Shown here: positions 42,538-51,391 of the stretch, piece by piece
Numbering within the stretch: position 1 is the first letter of the stretch
Layout: every line of letters starts with the position of its first letter
Origin: Sphingobacterium sp.
GTDB lineage: Bacteria > Bacteroidota > Bacteroidia > Sphingobacteriales > Sphingobacteriaceae
Direction: 5' to 3'
NCBI GenBank assembly: GCA_031277685.1
Contig: JAITLV010000340.1
Span: 1-64,000, forward strand
Length of the DNA: 64,000 bases
Notes under the pieces: model-generated
The model's input: the letters and a program-made list of their open reading frames with translations, nothing else
What the model was told of the DNA's origin: nothing
Databases searched by the model: none
Made by a program: the position numbers and the translations under genes

Positions 42538-42676
42538 TAAACGACTCTCTTAACACACAGATTTTAAAGATAGAATTGTTTTTTTTCAACAACTTTAATT
42601 CGACAATCTGGCCTGAGGGAACATGCTATTGAAAAATTCGGTAAATTTAGCCTAGGATAACTAAACACAATATAAC

Positions 42677-43207
42677 ATGAAAGTATTTGCATTTGCTGGA
42701 AGCAATTCTTCCACCTCCATAAACAAACAACTAGTCAAGTTTGTTCTAAAAAGCTTTGCTGCTTATGAAATTAATTTGATTGATCTAAACGATTATAAAA
42801 TGCCTGTTTTTTCTGTCGATTTAGAAAAAAATGGTTTCCCCGAAGAAGCACACCGCTTTTTGGAGAATATTGCTGAAAGCGATATTATTATCTGCTCGTT
42901 AGCCGAAAATAATCGTTCTTATAGTGTTGCCTTTAAAAATGTTTTTGACTGGGCTTCGCGAATAAATGTGAAGGTATTTCAGGACAAGCCAATGTTATTA
43001 ATGACGACCTCTCCAGGAGGATATGGAGGAGGAAATGTGATGGCCGAGGCTCAAAAATTCTTCCCACAATTTGGAGCCATTATCAAAGAAAGTTTTTCAC
43101 TGCCAAAATTCTATGAGAATTTTGATCTGAACAATGGCGTTATCAACCCAGCGCATCTCAGTATACTTAACGAAAAAATAGATAACTTTAAGAAACAACT
43201 GTCCTAA
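42677..43207 (+). CDS. NADPH-dependent FMN reductase family
   Basis: 176 residues. The phosphate loop AFAGSNSSTSINKQL and ICSLAENNRSYSVAFKNVFDW fit the FMN_red family; the usual PEYN is changed to LAENNRSYS. MTTSPGGYGGGNVM resembles the Ser/Gly loop near the flavin. A cytoplasmic NAD(P)H-dependent flavin or quinone reductase is expected. It is followed after 14 bases by a secreted SH3-like protein gene, so the two may be co-transcribed, although their functions do not obviously match. Confidence 0.88.
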   Translation: MKVFAFAGSNSSTSINKQLVKFVLKSFAAYEINLIDLNDYKMPVFSVDLEKNGFPEEAHRFLENIAESDIIICSLAENNRSYSVAFKNVFDWASRINVKVFQDKPMLLMTTSPGGYGGGNVMAEAQKFFPQFGAIIKESFSLPKFYENFDLNNGVINPAHLSILNEKIDNFKKQLS

Positions 43208-43221
43208 TCGTATTCCATTAT

Positions 43222-43965
43222 ATGCTGAGATCGTGGTACAAGATTATTTTTCTTTTTCTAGCTATAGCACCGTTTTTTTTGAAGGCACAAACAAAAGAAG
43301 CTGGTCTTTTGCTGCCTACTGTAGACTCCTTACGTTATACGAACGAGTACTGCTGTATCCTTTCGCCAAAAAATGGTTTTAAACTGTATAATGCCCCAAA
43401 CGGGAAAGTCGTAGGCACACTACAGCTGGAAATTCGGGAAAATGACAATCAATCCCCCTATTTTATTTATCTAACCACTACGGAGGATAAAGAGCAGCTT
43501 GCGACAGATAACTTCAAGTTAATTGGCAATGAAATTTATGCTATTCCGTTCTATGAAAAACGCAACAGCTTCGTTCGTATTCTCGTGGACAAAGGGAATT
43601 ATTGGATAGCTGAGAAAGAGTTAAACAAGATCCATTTTACAGCAAAGTCCTGGATTAATTTTCTTTTGGAAGAAAATGAGAAGGTACTTGGTTACTATGC
43701 AAAAGCTCCCGGACTTCGGATCAGAAAGGAACCGACTACTTCAAGTGATCTTGTAGAGGCTATTCGCGGCGACCTGTTTGAGATCAAATTATCCAATGAG
43801 ATAAAAGGACAATGGTGCAAAGTCAGCGTGACAAAATATAAAGAACATCCTTGTGAAACGGATTTAGAGGATAAAGACAATATTGAACGTATTATCGAAG
43901 GTTGGATGAAAATTATCGACGATAATGGCGATTCTAACCTTTGGTATTATGCAAAAGGGTGTTGA
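43222..43965 (+). CDS. Secreted protein with SH3-like domain
   Basis: 247 residues with a signal peptide (FFLKAQ, about 22). The C-terminal part (about 155-240) reads YYAKAPGLRIRKEPTTSSDL, then GDLFEIKLSNEIKGQWCKVS and EGWMKI, the pattern of bacterial SH3 (SH3b) domains, which often bind cell-wall peptides. The N-terminal part is a second, diverged SH3-like segment (GFKLYNAPNGKVVGTLQLEI). No catalytic domain is visible. Confidence 0.7.
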   Translation: MLRSWYKIIFLFLAIAPFFLKAQTKEAGLLLPTVDSLRYTNEYCCILSPKNGFKLYNAPNGKVVGTLQLEIRENDNQSPYFIYLTTTEDKEQLATDNFKLIGNEIYAIPFYEKRNSFVRILVDKGNYWIAEKELNKIHFTAKSWINFLLEENEKVLGYYAKAPGLRIRKEPTTSSDLVEAIRGDLFEIKLSNEIKGQWCKVSVTKYKEHPCETDLEDKDNIERIIEGWMKIIDDNGDSNLWYYAKGC

Positions 43966-44012
43966 TGGCTAAAAAGGAAAAAATCTGTCTAACAAGGAAT
44001 GTTCATGCTTTG

Positions 44013-44366
44013 TCAGATAGCTATTTCTTCTTGTATTTCTTCTTGGTAATACGCTTCATTCCATTTTGCCAATTGACACATGATCGGAATAAGCGCTTTT
44101 CCTTTTTCCGTCAGCGAATACTCCACCCGGGGTGGTAATTCTTTAAACTCCTCTCTTAAAATGATACCATCCTCCTCCAATTCCTTTAAAGAAGAAGTCA
44201 ATACTTTTCTCGAAATATGCTCGATCAAGGCATCTAATTGTCCAAATCGTGCTTTTCGATCCCGAAGTGTGTAGATAATAATAGGCTTCCATCGTGTCCC
44301 CAAAATTCCCATGGAACGTTGCATAGCACATGAACAGCTCTTAAATTCAGTTCTTTTCATCATCAA
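44013..44366 (-). CDS. HxlR family transcriptional regulator
   Basis: 117 residues. The winged helix is typical: ILGTRWKPIIIYTLRDRKAR, LDALIEHISRKVLTSSLKEL, LREEFKELPPRVEYSLTEKG. CSCAMQRSMGILG places two cysteines at the N-terminal helix, as in redox-sensing HxlR members. It is divergent from the old-yellow-enzyme gene, with an operator-like dyad covering its own -7 box. Confidence 0.92.
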   Translation of the reverse strand: MMMKRTEFKSCSCAMQRSMGILGTRWKPIIIYTLRDRKARFGQLDALIEHISRKVLTSSLKELEEDGIILREEFKELPPRVEYSLTEKGKALIPIMCQLAKWNEAYYQEEIQEEIAI

Positions 44367-44375
44367 ATAATTTGA

Positions 44376-44443
44376 TAGTTACGCAAAGGTAACTACTTTA
44401 TACTATTAATAGTTACAAAAATACACTATTTAAAATATCTTTG
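44376..44443. promoter_or_regulatory. Divergent HxlR/OYE promoters with operator repeats
   Basis: TAGTTAC (44376-44382) and GTAACTA (44389-44395) form a 7-bp dyad with 6-base spacer. The minus-strand -7 box TACCTTTG (44391-44384) of the HxlR gene lies inside it. A further TAGTTAC at 44410-44416 overlaps the -33 region of the plus-strand promoter, whose -7 box TATCTTTG is at 44436-44443. The layout fits control of both genes by the HxlR protein. Confidence 0.65.
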
Positions 44444-44471
44444 TAAGGAAATTTGTAAATAATATAGAAAA

Positions 44472-45536
44472 ATGAGTATACAGACACTTTTTAGTCCTTT
44501 CCAATACAAAAATCTTGTATTAAAAAATCGCTTCGTCATGGCCCCCATGACACGTGCATTTTCTGTTGATGGAATTCCTGGTGATGCAGTAACGGGTTAT
44601 TATGAGCGCCGTGCTGCTGGAAACGTTGGTTTGATATTGACAGAAGGCACAGTAATCGAGAGACCCGCATCAAAAAATTTAAAGGATATTCCAAATTTTT
44701 ATGGTCACCAGGCTTTAGATGGCTGGAAAAATATTGTTGAAGCTGTTCATGCAAAAGACGGTAAAATAGCGCCTCAGATATGGCATGTGGGCTATACACC
44801 AATGCAATGGACGCCACCAACAGCATTTGAAAGCCCGGATACAATGACTTTGACTGATATAGAAAATACGATCCAAGCTTATGCGAATGCCGCAAAATCC
44901 GCAAAAGAGCTGGGTTTCGATGCATTTGAAATCCATGCAGCTCATGGTTATCTGATCGATCAATTCTTTTGGGAAGGTATGAATCACAGAACAGATGAAT
45001 TCGGTGGTAAAACCATAAAAGAACGCTCAAGATTTGCTGTTGAAGTAGTGAAAGCAATGCGAAAAGCAGTTGGACCTGATTTTGTAATTATCATCAGACT
45101 ATCACAATGGAAACAGCAAGATTACACAGCTAGATTAGCCCCTACACCAACAACAATGGAAGATTGGATCTTGCCCTTAGTTGATGCAGGTGTTGATATT
45201 TTCCATGGGAGTCAACGGCGTTATTGGGAACCGGAATTTGAAGGCAGCGATCTAAATTTTGCTGGCTGGCTGAAAAAGGTCTCTGGACAGCCAACCATTA
45301 CTGTAGGGTCGGTTGGACTCGACAAAGATTTTGGTGATGTCTTTACAAATTCCGAATTTAAGTCATCACCAACTTCACTAGATGAGCTCGTTCGTCGTTA
45401 TGAAAGAGGGGATTTCGATTTAGTTGCTGTTGGTCGAGCTATTTTGCAAGATCCAAACTGGGTAAAGAAGGTACAAGCCGAACAATTTGAACAGCTGTCT
45501 ACCTTTGAGGCGAAAAGCTTGGCAACACTGTCTTAA
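44472..45536 (+). CDS. NADH:flavin oxidoreductase (old yellow enzyme family)
   Basis: 354 residues. FSPFQYKNLVLKNRFVMAPM is the classic N-terminus; HAAHGYLIDQFFWEGMNHRT and DEFGG mark the barrel strand with the substrate-binding His pair. The C-terminus has RRYERGDFDLVAVGRAILQD, phosphate-binding part of the FMN site. It reduces the C=C bond of enones or nitro groups with NAD(P)H. It is divergent from an HxlR regulator. Such pairs protect against electrophiles. Confidence 0.93.
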   Translation: MSIQTLFSPFQYKNLVLKNRFVMAPMTRAFSVDGIPGDAVTGYYERRAAGNVGLILTEGTVIERPASKNLKDIPNFYGHQALDGWKNIVEAVHAKDGKIAPQIWHVGYTPMQWTPPTAFESPDTMTLTDIENTIQAYANAAKSAKELGFDAFEIHAAHGYLIDQFFWEGMNHRTDEFGGKTIKERSRFAVEVVKAMRKAVGPDFVIIIRLSQWKQQDYTARLAPTPTTMEDWILPLVDAGVDIFHGSQRRYWEPEFEGSDLNFAGWLKKVSGQPTITVGSVGLDKDFGDVFTNSEFKSSPTSLDELVRRYERGDFDLVAVGRAILQDPNWVKKVQAEQFEQLSTFEAKSLATLS

Positions 45537-45625
45537 CGAGATCAGTGATCTAAGTACGCTAAAAAATCATCTCAACAGCTATATGATAAAAATCCATAAA
45601 TGATGAGTATTCACTTTTATGGATA

Positions 45626-45664
45626 AAACAAGATATCCACTCATGTTTGGGTATCTTGTTTTTT
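45626..45664 (+). terminator. Terminator after the old-yellow-enzyme gene
   Basis: A 13-bp stem with one G-T pair (AAACAAGATATCC with GGGTATCTTGTTT), a 10-base loop and a T run to 45664. Confidence 0.75.
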
Positions 45665-45762
45665 CAAGAATTCATATTAACTTCCTTAGCCCGATATTTT
45701 ATGGTTTTGGATATCACACATTATTTTTAAATTGGCATTAAAATAAATTAAACGTTATCACC

Positions 45763-46428
45763 ATGTCCGATCTCCATATTTATATACTTAGTGGATTAGG
45801 TGTTGACCGAAGGGTGTTTAACAAAATAAATTTTAAGGGCTTAAACGTGACCTATCTGGAGTGGACCGCCCCCATTCCAAACGAATCAATTTCATGTTAT
45901 GCATTACGGTTATCTACTAAAATTACGACCGAACGTCCTATTCTTATTGGATTATCTTTCGGAGGAATGGTCGCCATAGAAATAGCTAAAATTATAGACG
46001 TCCAACAAGTTATTTTACTGGCTTCTGCAAAAGGTGAAAACGAGCTTCCTAAACTTTACAAACTTATTAGCATGCTCAAACTTCACAGGATTATCCCTGG
46101 TTCAATGCTAAAATCGCACCATATTTTAGCAGATTATTTTTTTGGTGTTAGTTTAAAAGAAGATAAATTGTTACTCAAACAAATATTACGGGATACAGAC
46201 GCCAAATTTCTGTCCTGGGCGATCAATCAAATCGTAAATTGGAAAAACAACACGATTCCGGGCAACCTAATCCATATCCATGGCAATAAAGACCGCATCA
46301 TTCCGATCAGAAATATCAGCCCTACTTTTATCATTCAAGGAGCTGGTCATTTTATGACAACCACACATGCAAAAGAAATTGAAATACTCATAAAAGGGTT
46401 ATTATCTGAAGGTCAAAACCTAGCCTAG
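45763..46428 (+). CDS. Small alpha/beta hydrolase
   Basis: 221 residues. The nucleophile elbow is GLSFGG with S65, the acid is the Asp of HGNKDRIIP, and the catalytic His is in GAGHFMTTTHA. There is no signal peptide, so it is cytoplasmic. The lid region is short. It is a serine esterase/thioesterase-like enzyme of unknown substrate. It has its own transcription unit after a terminator. Confidence 0.85.
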   Translation: MSDLHIYILSGLGVDRRVFNKINFKGLNVTYLEWTAPIPNESISCYALRLSTKITTERPILIGLSFGGMVAIEIAKIIDVQQVILLASAKGENELPKLYKLISMLKLHRIIPGSMLKSHHILADYFFGVSLKEDKLLLKQILRDTDAKFLSWAINQIVNWKNNTIPGNLIHIHGNKDRIIPIRNISPTFIIQGAGHFMTTTHAKEIEILIKGLLSEGQNLA

Positions 46429-47157
46429 TTCCGTATTAATTTTTATAAAGCAATCACTCCGGCACCGAACACAACCTTTCCGGACCGGCCCCATATTTTT
46501 TCCCAACATCAAATAAACTCCTACAATACTAATAGGAACGATTCATTGGCACCAGTGAGACCATTGGCAATCAGCTATCCCTCCTCAAGCGTTGTATGTT
46601 CTTTTCTCTCGGCAAGGAGAACTCAATTGAGGCTGTCACAGGCACTTGACACCCCGTTATAGTGAAACCGGCTATTTCTGTATTTACCTACGCGTTCATA
46701 AAAACGTTTGGAACAATGTATTAAAATCACCCAGCCATTGGCAACTACGTGTATATCCCGAACAAGTCCCCGTCAACGGCCGAAATAAATAGTTCTGGTT
46801 CAAAAGTACTCACTTTCTTTGCGGGCTGGATATTAATACCCAGCCACTGGTTTATTGATCCTGCCAATACAGTCACGGTTGATCCTAAGCTATTTCTTCC
46901 GCCAGCAATGTAAACAAGGCGGTATTCCTTCCGTACTCATCAGCATTCGAATCTGTTTCTTATTCGACAAAAGTGATTACTTCGTTCGATAAAGCAGTAA
47001 CGAATTATGAAAATGCAGTAATGAATTATTAGGAAGCATAGACCGCTCCAGTCCATGTATATACCGTCTGGGAGAATTAGACCTATTTTTGGATATTATT
47101 TGAGGGAATAGCCATGCTACTTGGCTATATTGGATATCAAATTGACCAGATAACAAC
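46429..47157. other. Gene-poor, probably decayed region
   Basis: 730 bases with no intact gene but more GC-rich than typical intergenic DNA here. On the minus strand about 46735-46940 reads LVYIAGGRNSLGSTVTVLAG and on to SINQWLGINIQPAKK before a stop, coding-like but not assignable. On the plus strand near 46979 there are short open pieces broken by stops. Best read as remnants of one or more decayed genes. Confidence 0.35.
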
Positions 47158-47190
47158 AACAAGTCCTGATATCTGCTATCAGGACTTGTT
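47158..47190 (-). terminator. Terminator of the SusCD/Gfo-Idh operon
   Basis: A 14-bp perfect stem (AACAAGTCCTGATA with its complement ending 47190) and a 5-base loop TCTGC, 20 bases past the last gene of the minus-strand operon. Confidence 0.75.
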
Positions 47191-47209
47191 TCTTATATGT
47201 AGTATTTAC

Positions 47210-48190
47210 CTATTTTTGGTAGAGTTGTTCAAATTGATTTGATTCCCTACTACGTTGCGCAGCCTCCATAAAGCGGAATATCTCCAGAGTCTCCTCCTGT
47301 TGTATTGGTGGATTTCCACTGTCAAAAAAATCAAGGATTTCCTTTACCAAAGGCCCATAACCTGCAAACGGCCCCAACGACGCGATTCCATTTTCACCGA
47401 ACGCAGTACCTGCAATTGTATTGGCTCCTTTTCTTATTCCCCTTACTGTACCAATGCGACCATCGGTCCAATGCCCAACAACAAGTTCCTGATCGGGATT
47501 AAAAAAGCGAATAACTTTTTCACAGCCTGTCCCCATAACCGTAAATAACATTTCTATGCCATGAATCATATACCATGCTAGGTCCAGATGATTTGGTTCT
47601 AGTTCAGCGTATGTATATATTTCTGCTCCAAGAACCGATCCTATAGAGCCGCTTTTCACCTTCAGCACATTTGCATCGTAACGCAATGATGAACTTGAAA
47701 ATATAGGTACCTGTTTTTGCTTCGCAAAGGCAAAAATCGCTTCCACATCTTTTAGGTTCTGTGCCATTGGTTTATCAATAAAACAAGGTTTACGTGCCGC
47801 AATTATTTTTTTTGCTTGTTCTAAATGTACTCTTCCGTCATTAGATTCAAGCAAAACATAATCGACCTGATCCAGAAGATGCTCAATAGAATCGGCCATC
47901 TTCACCCCCATTTCAGTCATTGCTTTCATAATATCAGGTTTCATTTTTAGCGCCGATGGTATATCCTTGCTTCCATGCGGATATGCCGCGACAACACGGT
48001 ATCCTCTACCTGAAAGCGAACCTTCGTTAATATCCTTCGTAAACATTTGGCTATGGATTGTATCCAGACCAATAACACCAATTTTTTTAATGTCCTTATC
48101 CACTGTTTTAGCAAATACCTGATTCGCAAAAACCAGCCCGCCCCCAAGTAGCATCACCTGAGAAAAGAATTTTCTTCTGTCATTTGTCAT
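47210..48190 (-). CDS. Gfo/Idh/MocA family oxidoreductase, exported
   Basis: 326 residues from ATG 48190 (MTNDRRKFFSQVMLLGGGLV), chosen because it gives a Tat-like leader and lies 10 bases after the upstream gene. The Rossmann domain begins KKIGVIGLDTIHSQMF, a looser GxGxxH version, and the family EKP appears as FIDKPMAQN. It is the distal gene of the ECF sigma/FecR/SusCD operon and the shorter of two adjacent Gfo/Idh enzymes. Probably a periplasmic sugar or polyol oxidoreductase acting on the imported glycan. Confidence 0.85.
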   Translation of the reverse strand: MTNDRRKFFSQVMLLGGGLVFANQVFAKTVDKDIKKIGVIGLDTIHSQMFTKDINEGSLSGRGYRVVAAYPHGSKDIPSALKMKPDIMKAMTEMGVKMADSIEHLLDQVDYVLLESNDGRVHLEQAKKIIAARKPCFIDKPMAQNLKDVEAIFAFAKQKQVPIFSSSSLRYDANVLKVKSGSIGSVLGAEIYTYAELEPNHLDLAWYMIHGIEMLFTVMGTGCEKVIRFFNPDQELVVGHWTDGRIGTVRGIRKGANTIAGTAFGENGIASLGPFAGYGPLVKEILDFFDSGNPPIQQEETLEIFRFMEAAQRSRESNQFEQLYQK

Positions 48191-48200
48191 AGCTATTGTT

Positions 48201-49700
48201 TTATTTAGGCATTGGTGGTAAAGTAAAACCATTTCGGTAGGTATGCTGGATCCATTCCTCGGCACTTTCTTTCGCATTAAGCTTAACATAATCGCGAATA
48301 AAACGCGGATCGCCATCTACAACCTCAAATTCATCGACCGAAACTATCCGCAGTTCATCATTCGCATTAATATTGGTAAACTGCATGTTTTCACCATCCC
48401 AAAGAAGATCCCTATTCAGCCCTTGCAAGCGGACAGCCAGTACCCCCATGACAACCATTTCATTAAATGGACCTGAGAAGGAAAAATTTGAACTTGCTTC
48501 TTTCCGGTTGCTTTTAGATTCCTTGGCCGCTCTAATCCAGTCCTGTTCATGCGCATTAGTACTCCATATATCTCCATTTCCACCGGGGATACGGGGAATC
48601 CAAGGTTTAGGTTTTTGGAAATGAGCCATATTCTCCATAGGCAGAAGCGTCGGGTTCATACCATAACATCCAGTCATAATCTTCCCTTTTTTCCCTACAA
48701 ATATGATCCCTCCATTTTCATCACCCATCATCACGCCATCTTTGAGTTCCGAGGGTCGTTCGGGGCGCAATCCACCGTCATACCAATAGACATTCACCTC
48801 AGGCATATTGACTTTTCCCATTTTTGCCCGGGCCGGAAACGTATACTTGACCATTTCGGCATGTGGCGGCGAATAGAGATTACTTAGTGTCGAACTTCCA
48901 TTTACTTTTGTCGGATACTTTAACCCGAGAGCCCAGTATACTGGATCCATAATATGGCAGGCCATATCTCCGAGAGCCCCTGTTCCAAAGTCCCACCATC
49001 CGCGCCAGTTCCAGGGCGTATAGACACTATTGTATGGTCTCTTTTCAGCACTTCCGATAAATAAATCCCAATCAAGTGTATCGGGAACAGGCATAGCCTG
49101 TTTTGGTTTCATCAGTCCCTGTGGCCAAATTGGCCGGTCTGTCCAGCAATGTACTTCATAAACTTCCCCAATGGCATCAGACTGAATCCACTCGGCGATT
49201 TCCCGGCACCAATCAAAGGAATTGCCCTGATTGCCCATTTGCGTCGCAACGCCGTATTGCCTTGCGAGTTTGGTCAGCAGACGTGATTCATATACCGAGT
49301 GAGTCAATGGTTTCTGCGTATAACAATGTTTTCCTAACGTAATTGCGTGCGCAGTAACGCCAGCATGTGAATGATCAGGTGTAGCTACCATAACGGCATC
49401 GATCTCCTTCCCGATCTGATCAAACATCTGCCGCCAATCTTTAAATCTTTTTGCTTTTGGATAATCATCAAATGTCTTCTGAGCATACTTCCAGTCGACA
49501 TCACAGAGTGCAACAATATTCTCTGTTTTCATGTTGGACAAGTTTCTACGTCCCATTCCTCCTACTCCGATACCTGCAATATTAAGTTTGTCACTCGGGG
49601 CGATATGACCAAATTTCTTCCCAAGAACTGTATTAGAAACAATGGTAAAGCCCGTCAATAGACTCGTATTTTTTATAAATTCTCTTCTTGAATTTTTCAT
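48201..49700 (-). CDS. Gfo/Idh/MocA family oxidoreductase, Tat-type leader
   Basis: 499 residues. The leader KNSRREFIKNTSLLTGFTIV is Tat-like. The Rossmann motif GIGVGGMGRRNLSNM is followed by ALCDVDW and the EKP-equivalent TQKPLTHSV, where Gln replaces Glu. DFGTGALGDMACHIMDP is the conserved C-terminal-domain active-site segment (D and H). It is homologous to the 22989 protein. It follows susD in the operon, so the oxidation probably concerns the glycan taken up by the SusCD pair. Confidence 0.88.
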   Translation of the reverse strand: MKNSRREFIKNTSLLTGFTIVSNTVLGKKFGHIAPSDKLNIAGIGVGGMGRRNLSNMKTENIVALCDVDWKYAQKTFDDYPKAKRFKDWRQMFDQIGKEIDAVMVATPDHSHAGVTAHAITLGKHCYTQKPLTHSVYESRLLTKLARQYGVATQMGNQGNSFDWCREIAEWIQSDAIGEVYEVHCWTDRPIWPQGLMKPKQAMPVPDTLDWDLFIGSAEKRPYNSVYTPWNWRGWWDFGTGALGDMACHIMDPVYWALGLKYPTKVNGSSTLSNLYSPPHAEMVKYTFPARAKMGKVNMPEVNVYWYDGGLRPERPSELKDGVMMGDENGGIIFVGKKGKIMTGCYGMNPTLLPMENMAHFQKPKPWIPRIPGGNGDIWSTNAHEQDWIRAAKESKSNRKEASSNFSFSGPFNEMVVMGVLAVRLQGLNRDLLWDGENMQFTNINANDELRIVSVDEFEVVDGDPRFIRDYVKLNAKESAEEWIQHTYRNGFTLPPMPK

Positions 49701-49721
49701 ATTGTTACTGTCTTTAAAAAA

Positions 49722-51389
49722 TTAATAATTTTCATTTTGCACTAATACGCCATTGGAACGGTCGATCTCCACCTGCGGAATTGGAAAGGGCCAACTCTTA
49801 TCACTGGCATCTCTTCCTTTGTTGGCAAAACCATATTTCGTATAAAAAGCCTTCATCGTCGTCGCATAATTGCCCCAACGAATCAAATCATAGAGTCTAA
49901 ATCCTTCGAGTGCCAATTCATGTCTTCGCTCCTGACGAATCGCGGTTAAGACATCTGCAGAAGATTTGACGGCATAATAGAGCTGAAACTCTTGTGCACT
50001 GATTGTTTTTAAGCCTTGTCCAAATAACCGGAACACCGAAGGATCATCGCTTTTTTTGGTTGTGACAAAAGCACGGTACCGGACCTGATTGAGTTTCTCC
50101 AATGCATCATCTACATTACCGCCGGTTTTTAGCGTAGCTTCTGCATAGATCAGTAGTACCTCTGCGTAACGTATCCAATAAGGTTGCCAGTTGCTTCTTT
50201 GCAGGTCGTTATTTTGACGATACTGCTGTGGGACAAAAGCTTTCCTACTTTGCTGTAAATTAAAGTCGTTGAAATAGCCCTTATAATTGTGGACCTCTTC
50301 TCCTCCAGCTGATGTTTTGAATATATCATTATGGCTAATGATTGTCATCATCTTACGCGGATCCGCAGCTTCAAAGCTGCTGGCCAAGTCACGCGTCGGA
50401 GTATCTCCGCCCCAACCACCAACATTGTTTCGTCCAACGTTCATAATCGCAAAGGCATCACCACCTAGACCATAGGCAGGATCATATTGGTGCAGAATGC
50501 CAAAAATACACTCAGAGGAAAACGGTCCAACTTTGTAATCTCCACGAAATAAATCATTGAAATCAGGCAGTAGAGCCAAATTCCCATGGCTTATAATATC
50601 CTGTGCTGCCGCCTGGGCCAATCCATATTCCGTCTTGGCATCTCCTTTCATTCGTGATTGTTCCATCAATCCGCCAAAAAACAATGCAGCACGTGCTTTA
50701 ATGGCTAACGCAGCATCTTTTGAAACTCGGCCAGTTTCAGCCGAAGTCAACTGGGATCTTCTAGGGAAATTAGCTTCCGCAATGGCTTCATCCAGATCTT
50801 TCATCAGCTGACTACGGATATCTTCAATAGGTGATTTAGCCTTTCTCACCGTAGGGTCTTCCAAGCTTAGAATAAGCGGCACATCCTTAAAGACAGTCAC
50901 CAGATCCAGATAATACCATGCCCGCAACATCTTGACCTCTGCAATGTAACGAGCTAATGTCTCTTTGGATAATTTTGTTCCATTTTGAATCAAGTTATCG
51001 CCTTGTTTGATCAGGTTTTCCAATGCTTGATTACATTTACCTATTCCCCGATAGCGATTGGACCAAGTTTCATTGAGTAAGGCGTTTGAAGCTAAAGGAC
51101 GCCCTGTCCCAACTTCGGTCGTCTGAGGCCGATCTCCTGGATCAGAACCGCCAGCATCTGCATTATCCACACTTTCATCCATAATCGCCACCTTATTTAC
51201 GGTATAGCCCCAACCGTCGGCTAGAGGCTGGTAGCAGCTCGTCACAAGTTTTAACCCCGCACCGTCGGTTTTAAAAAACTCATCTTCATTCAGTACCCCA
51301 TACGGATCTCGTGTTAAGTAGTCTTTTTTACAACTTGTATTCGCGCAGAGAATAGCGAACAATAGTATTGTTAATTTTATAATTCTCAT
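49722..51389 (-). CDS. susD: SusD/RagB family outer-membrane lipoprotein
   Basis: 555 residues from ATG 51389 (MRIIKLTILLFAILCANTSC), which gives the lipoprotein leader with lipobox Cys near residue 20. The SusD fold is indicated by the N-terminal TPR-like repeats (WSNRYRGIGKCNQALENL) and the C-terminal RHELALEGFRLYDLIRWGNY and SWPFPIPQVEIDRSNG, universal in SusD proteins. It is the surface lid that binds the substrate for SusC. It begins 2 bases past the susC stop. Confidence 0.95.
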   Translation of the reverse strand: MRIIKLTILLFAILCANTSCKKDYLTRDPYGVLNEDEFFKTDGAGLKLVTSCYQPLADGWGYTVNKVAIMDESVDNADAGGSDPGDRPQTTEVGTGRPLASNALLNETWSNRYRGIGKCNQALENLIKQGDNLIQNGTKLSKETLARYIAEVKMLRAWYYLDLVTVFKDVPLILSLEDPTVRKAKSPIEDIRSQLMKDLDEAIAEANFPRRSQLTSAETGRVSKDAALAIKARAALFFGGLMEQSRMKGDAKTEYGLAQAAAQDIISHGNLALLPDFNDLFRGDYKVGPFSSECIFGILHQYDPAYGLGGDAFAIMNVGRNNVGGWGGDTPTRDLASSFEAADPRKMMTIISHNDIFKTSAGGEEVHNYKGYFNDFNLQQSRKAFVPQQYRQNNDLQRSNWQPYWIRYAEVLLIYAEATLKTGGNVDDALEKLNQVRYRAFVTTKKSDDPSVFRLFGQGLKTISAQEFQLYYAVKSSADVLTAIRQERRHELALEGFRLYDLIRWGNYATTMKAFYTKYGFANKGRDASDKSWPFPIPQVEIDRSNGVLVQNENY

Positions 51390-51391
51390 AA

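Noticed and set aside
44536..45057. Minus-strand frame of 173 codons.
   Set aside because: It is antisense to the old-yellow-enzyme gene; amino-acid composition is rich in His, Leu and Arg as in shadow frames.
46977..47162. Minus-strand 61-codon frame before the terminator.
   Set aside because: No domain, no promoter, and composition typical of chance frames.
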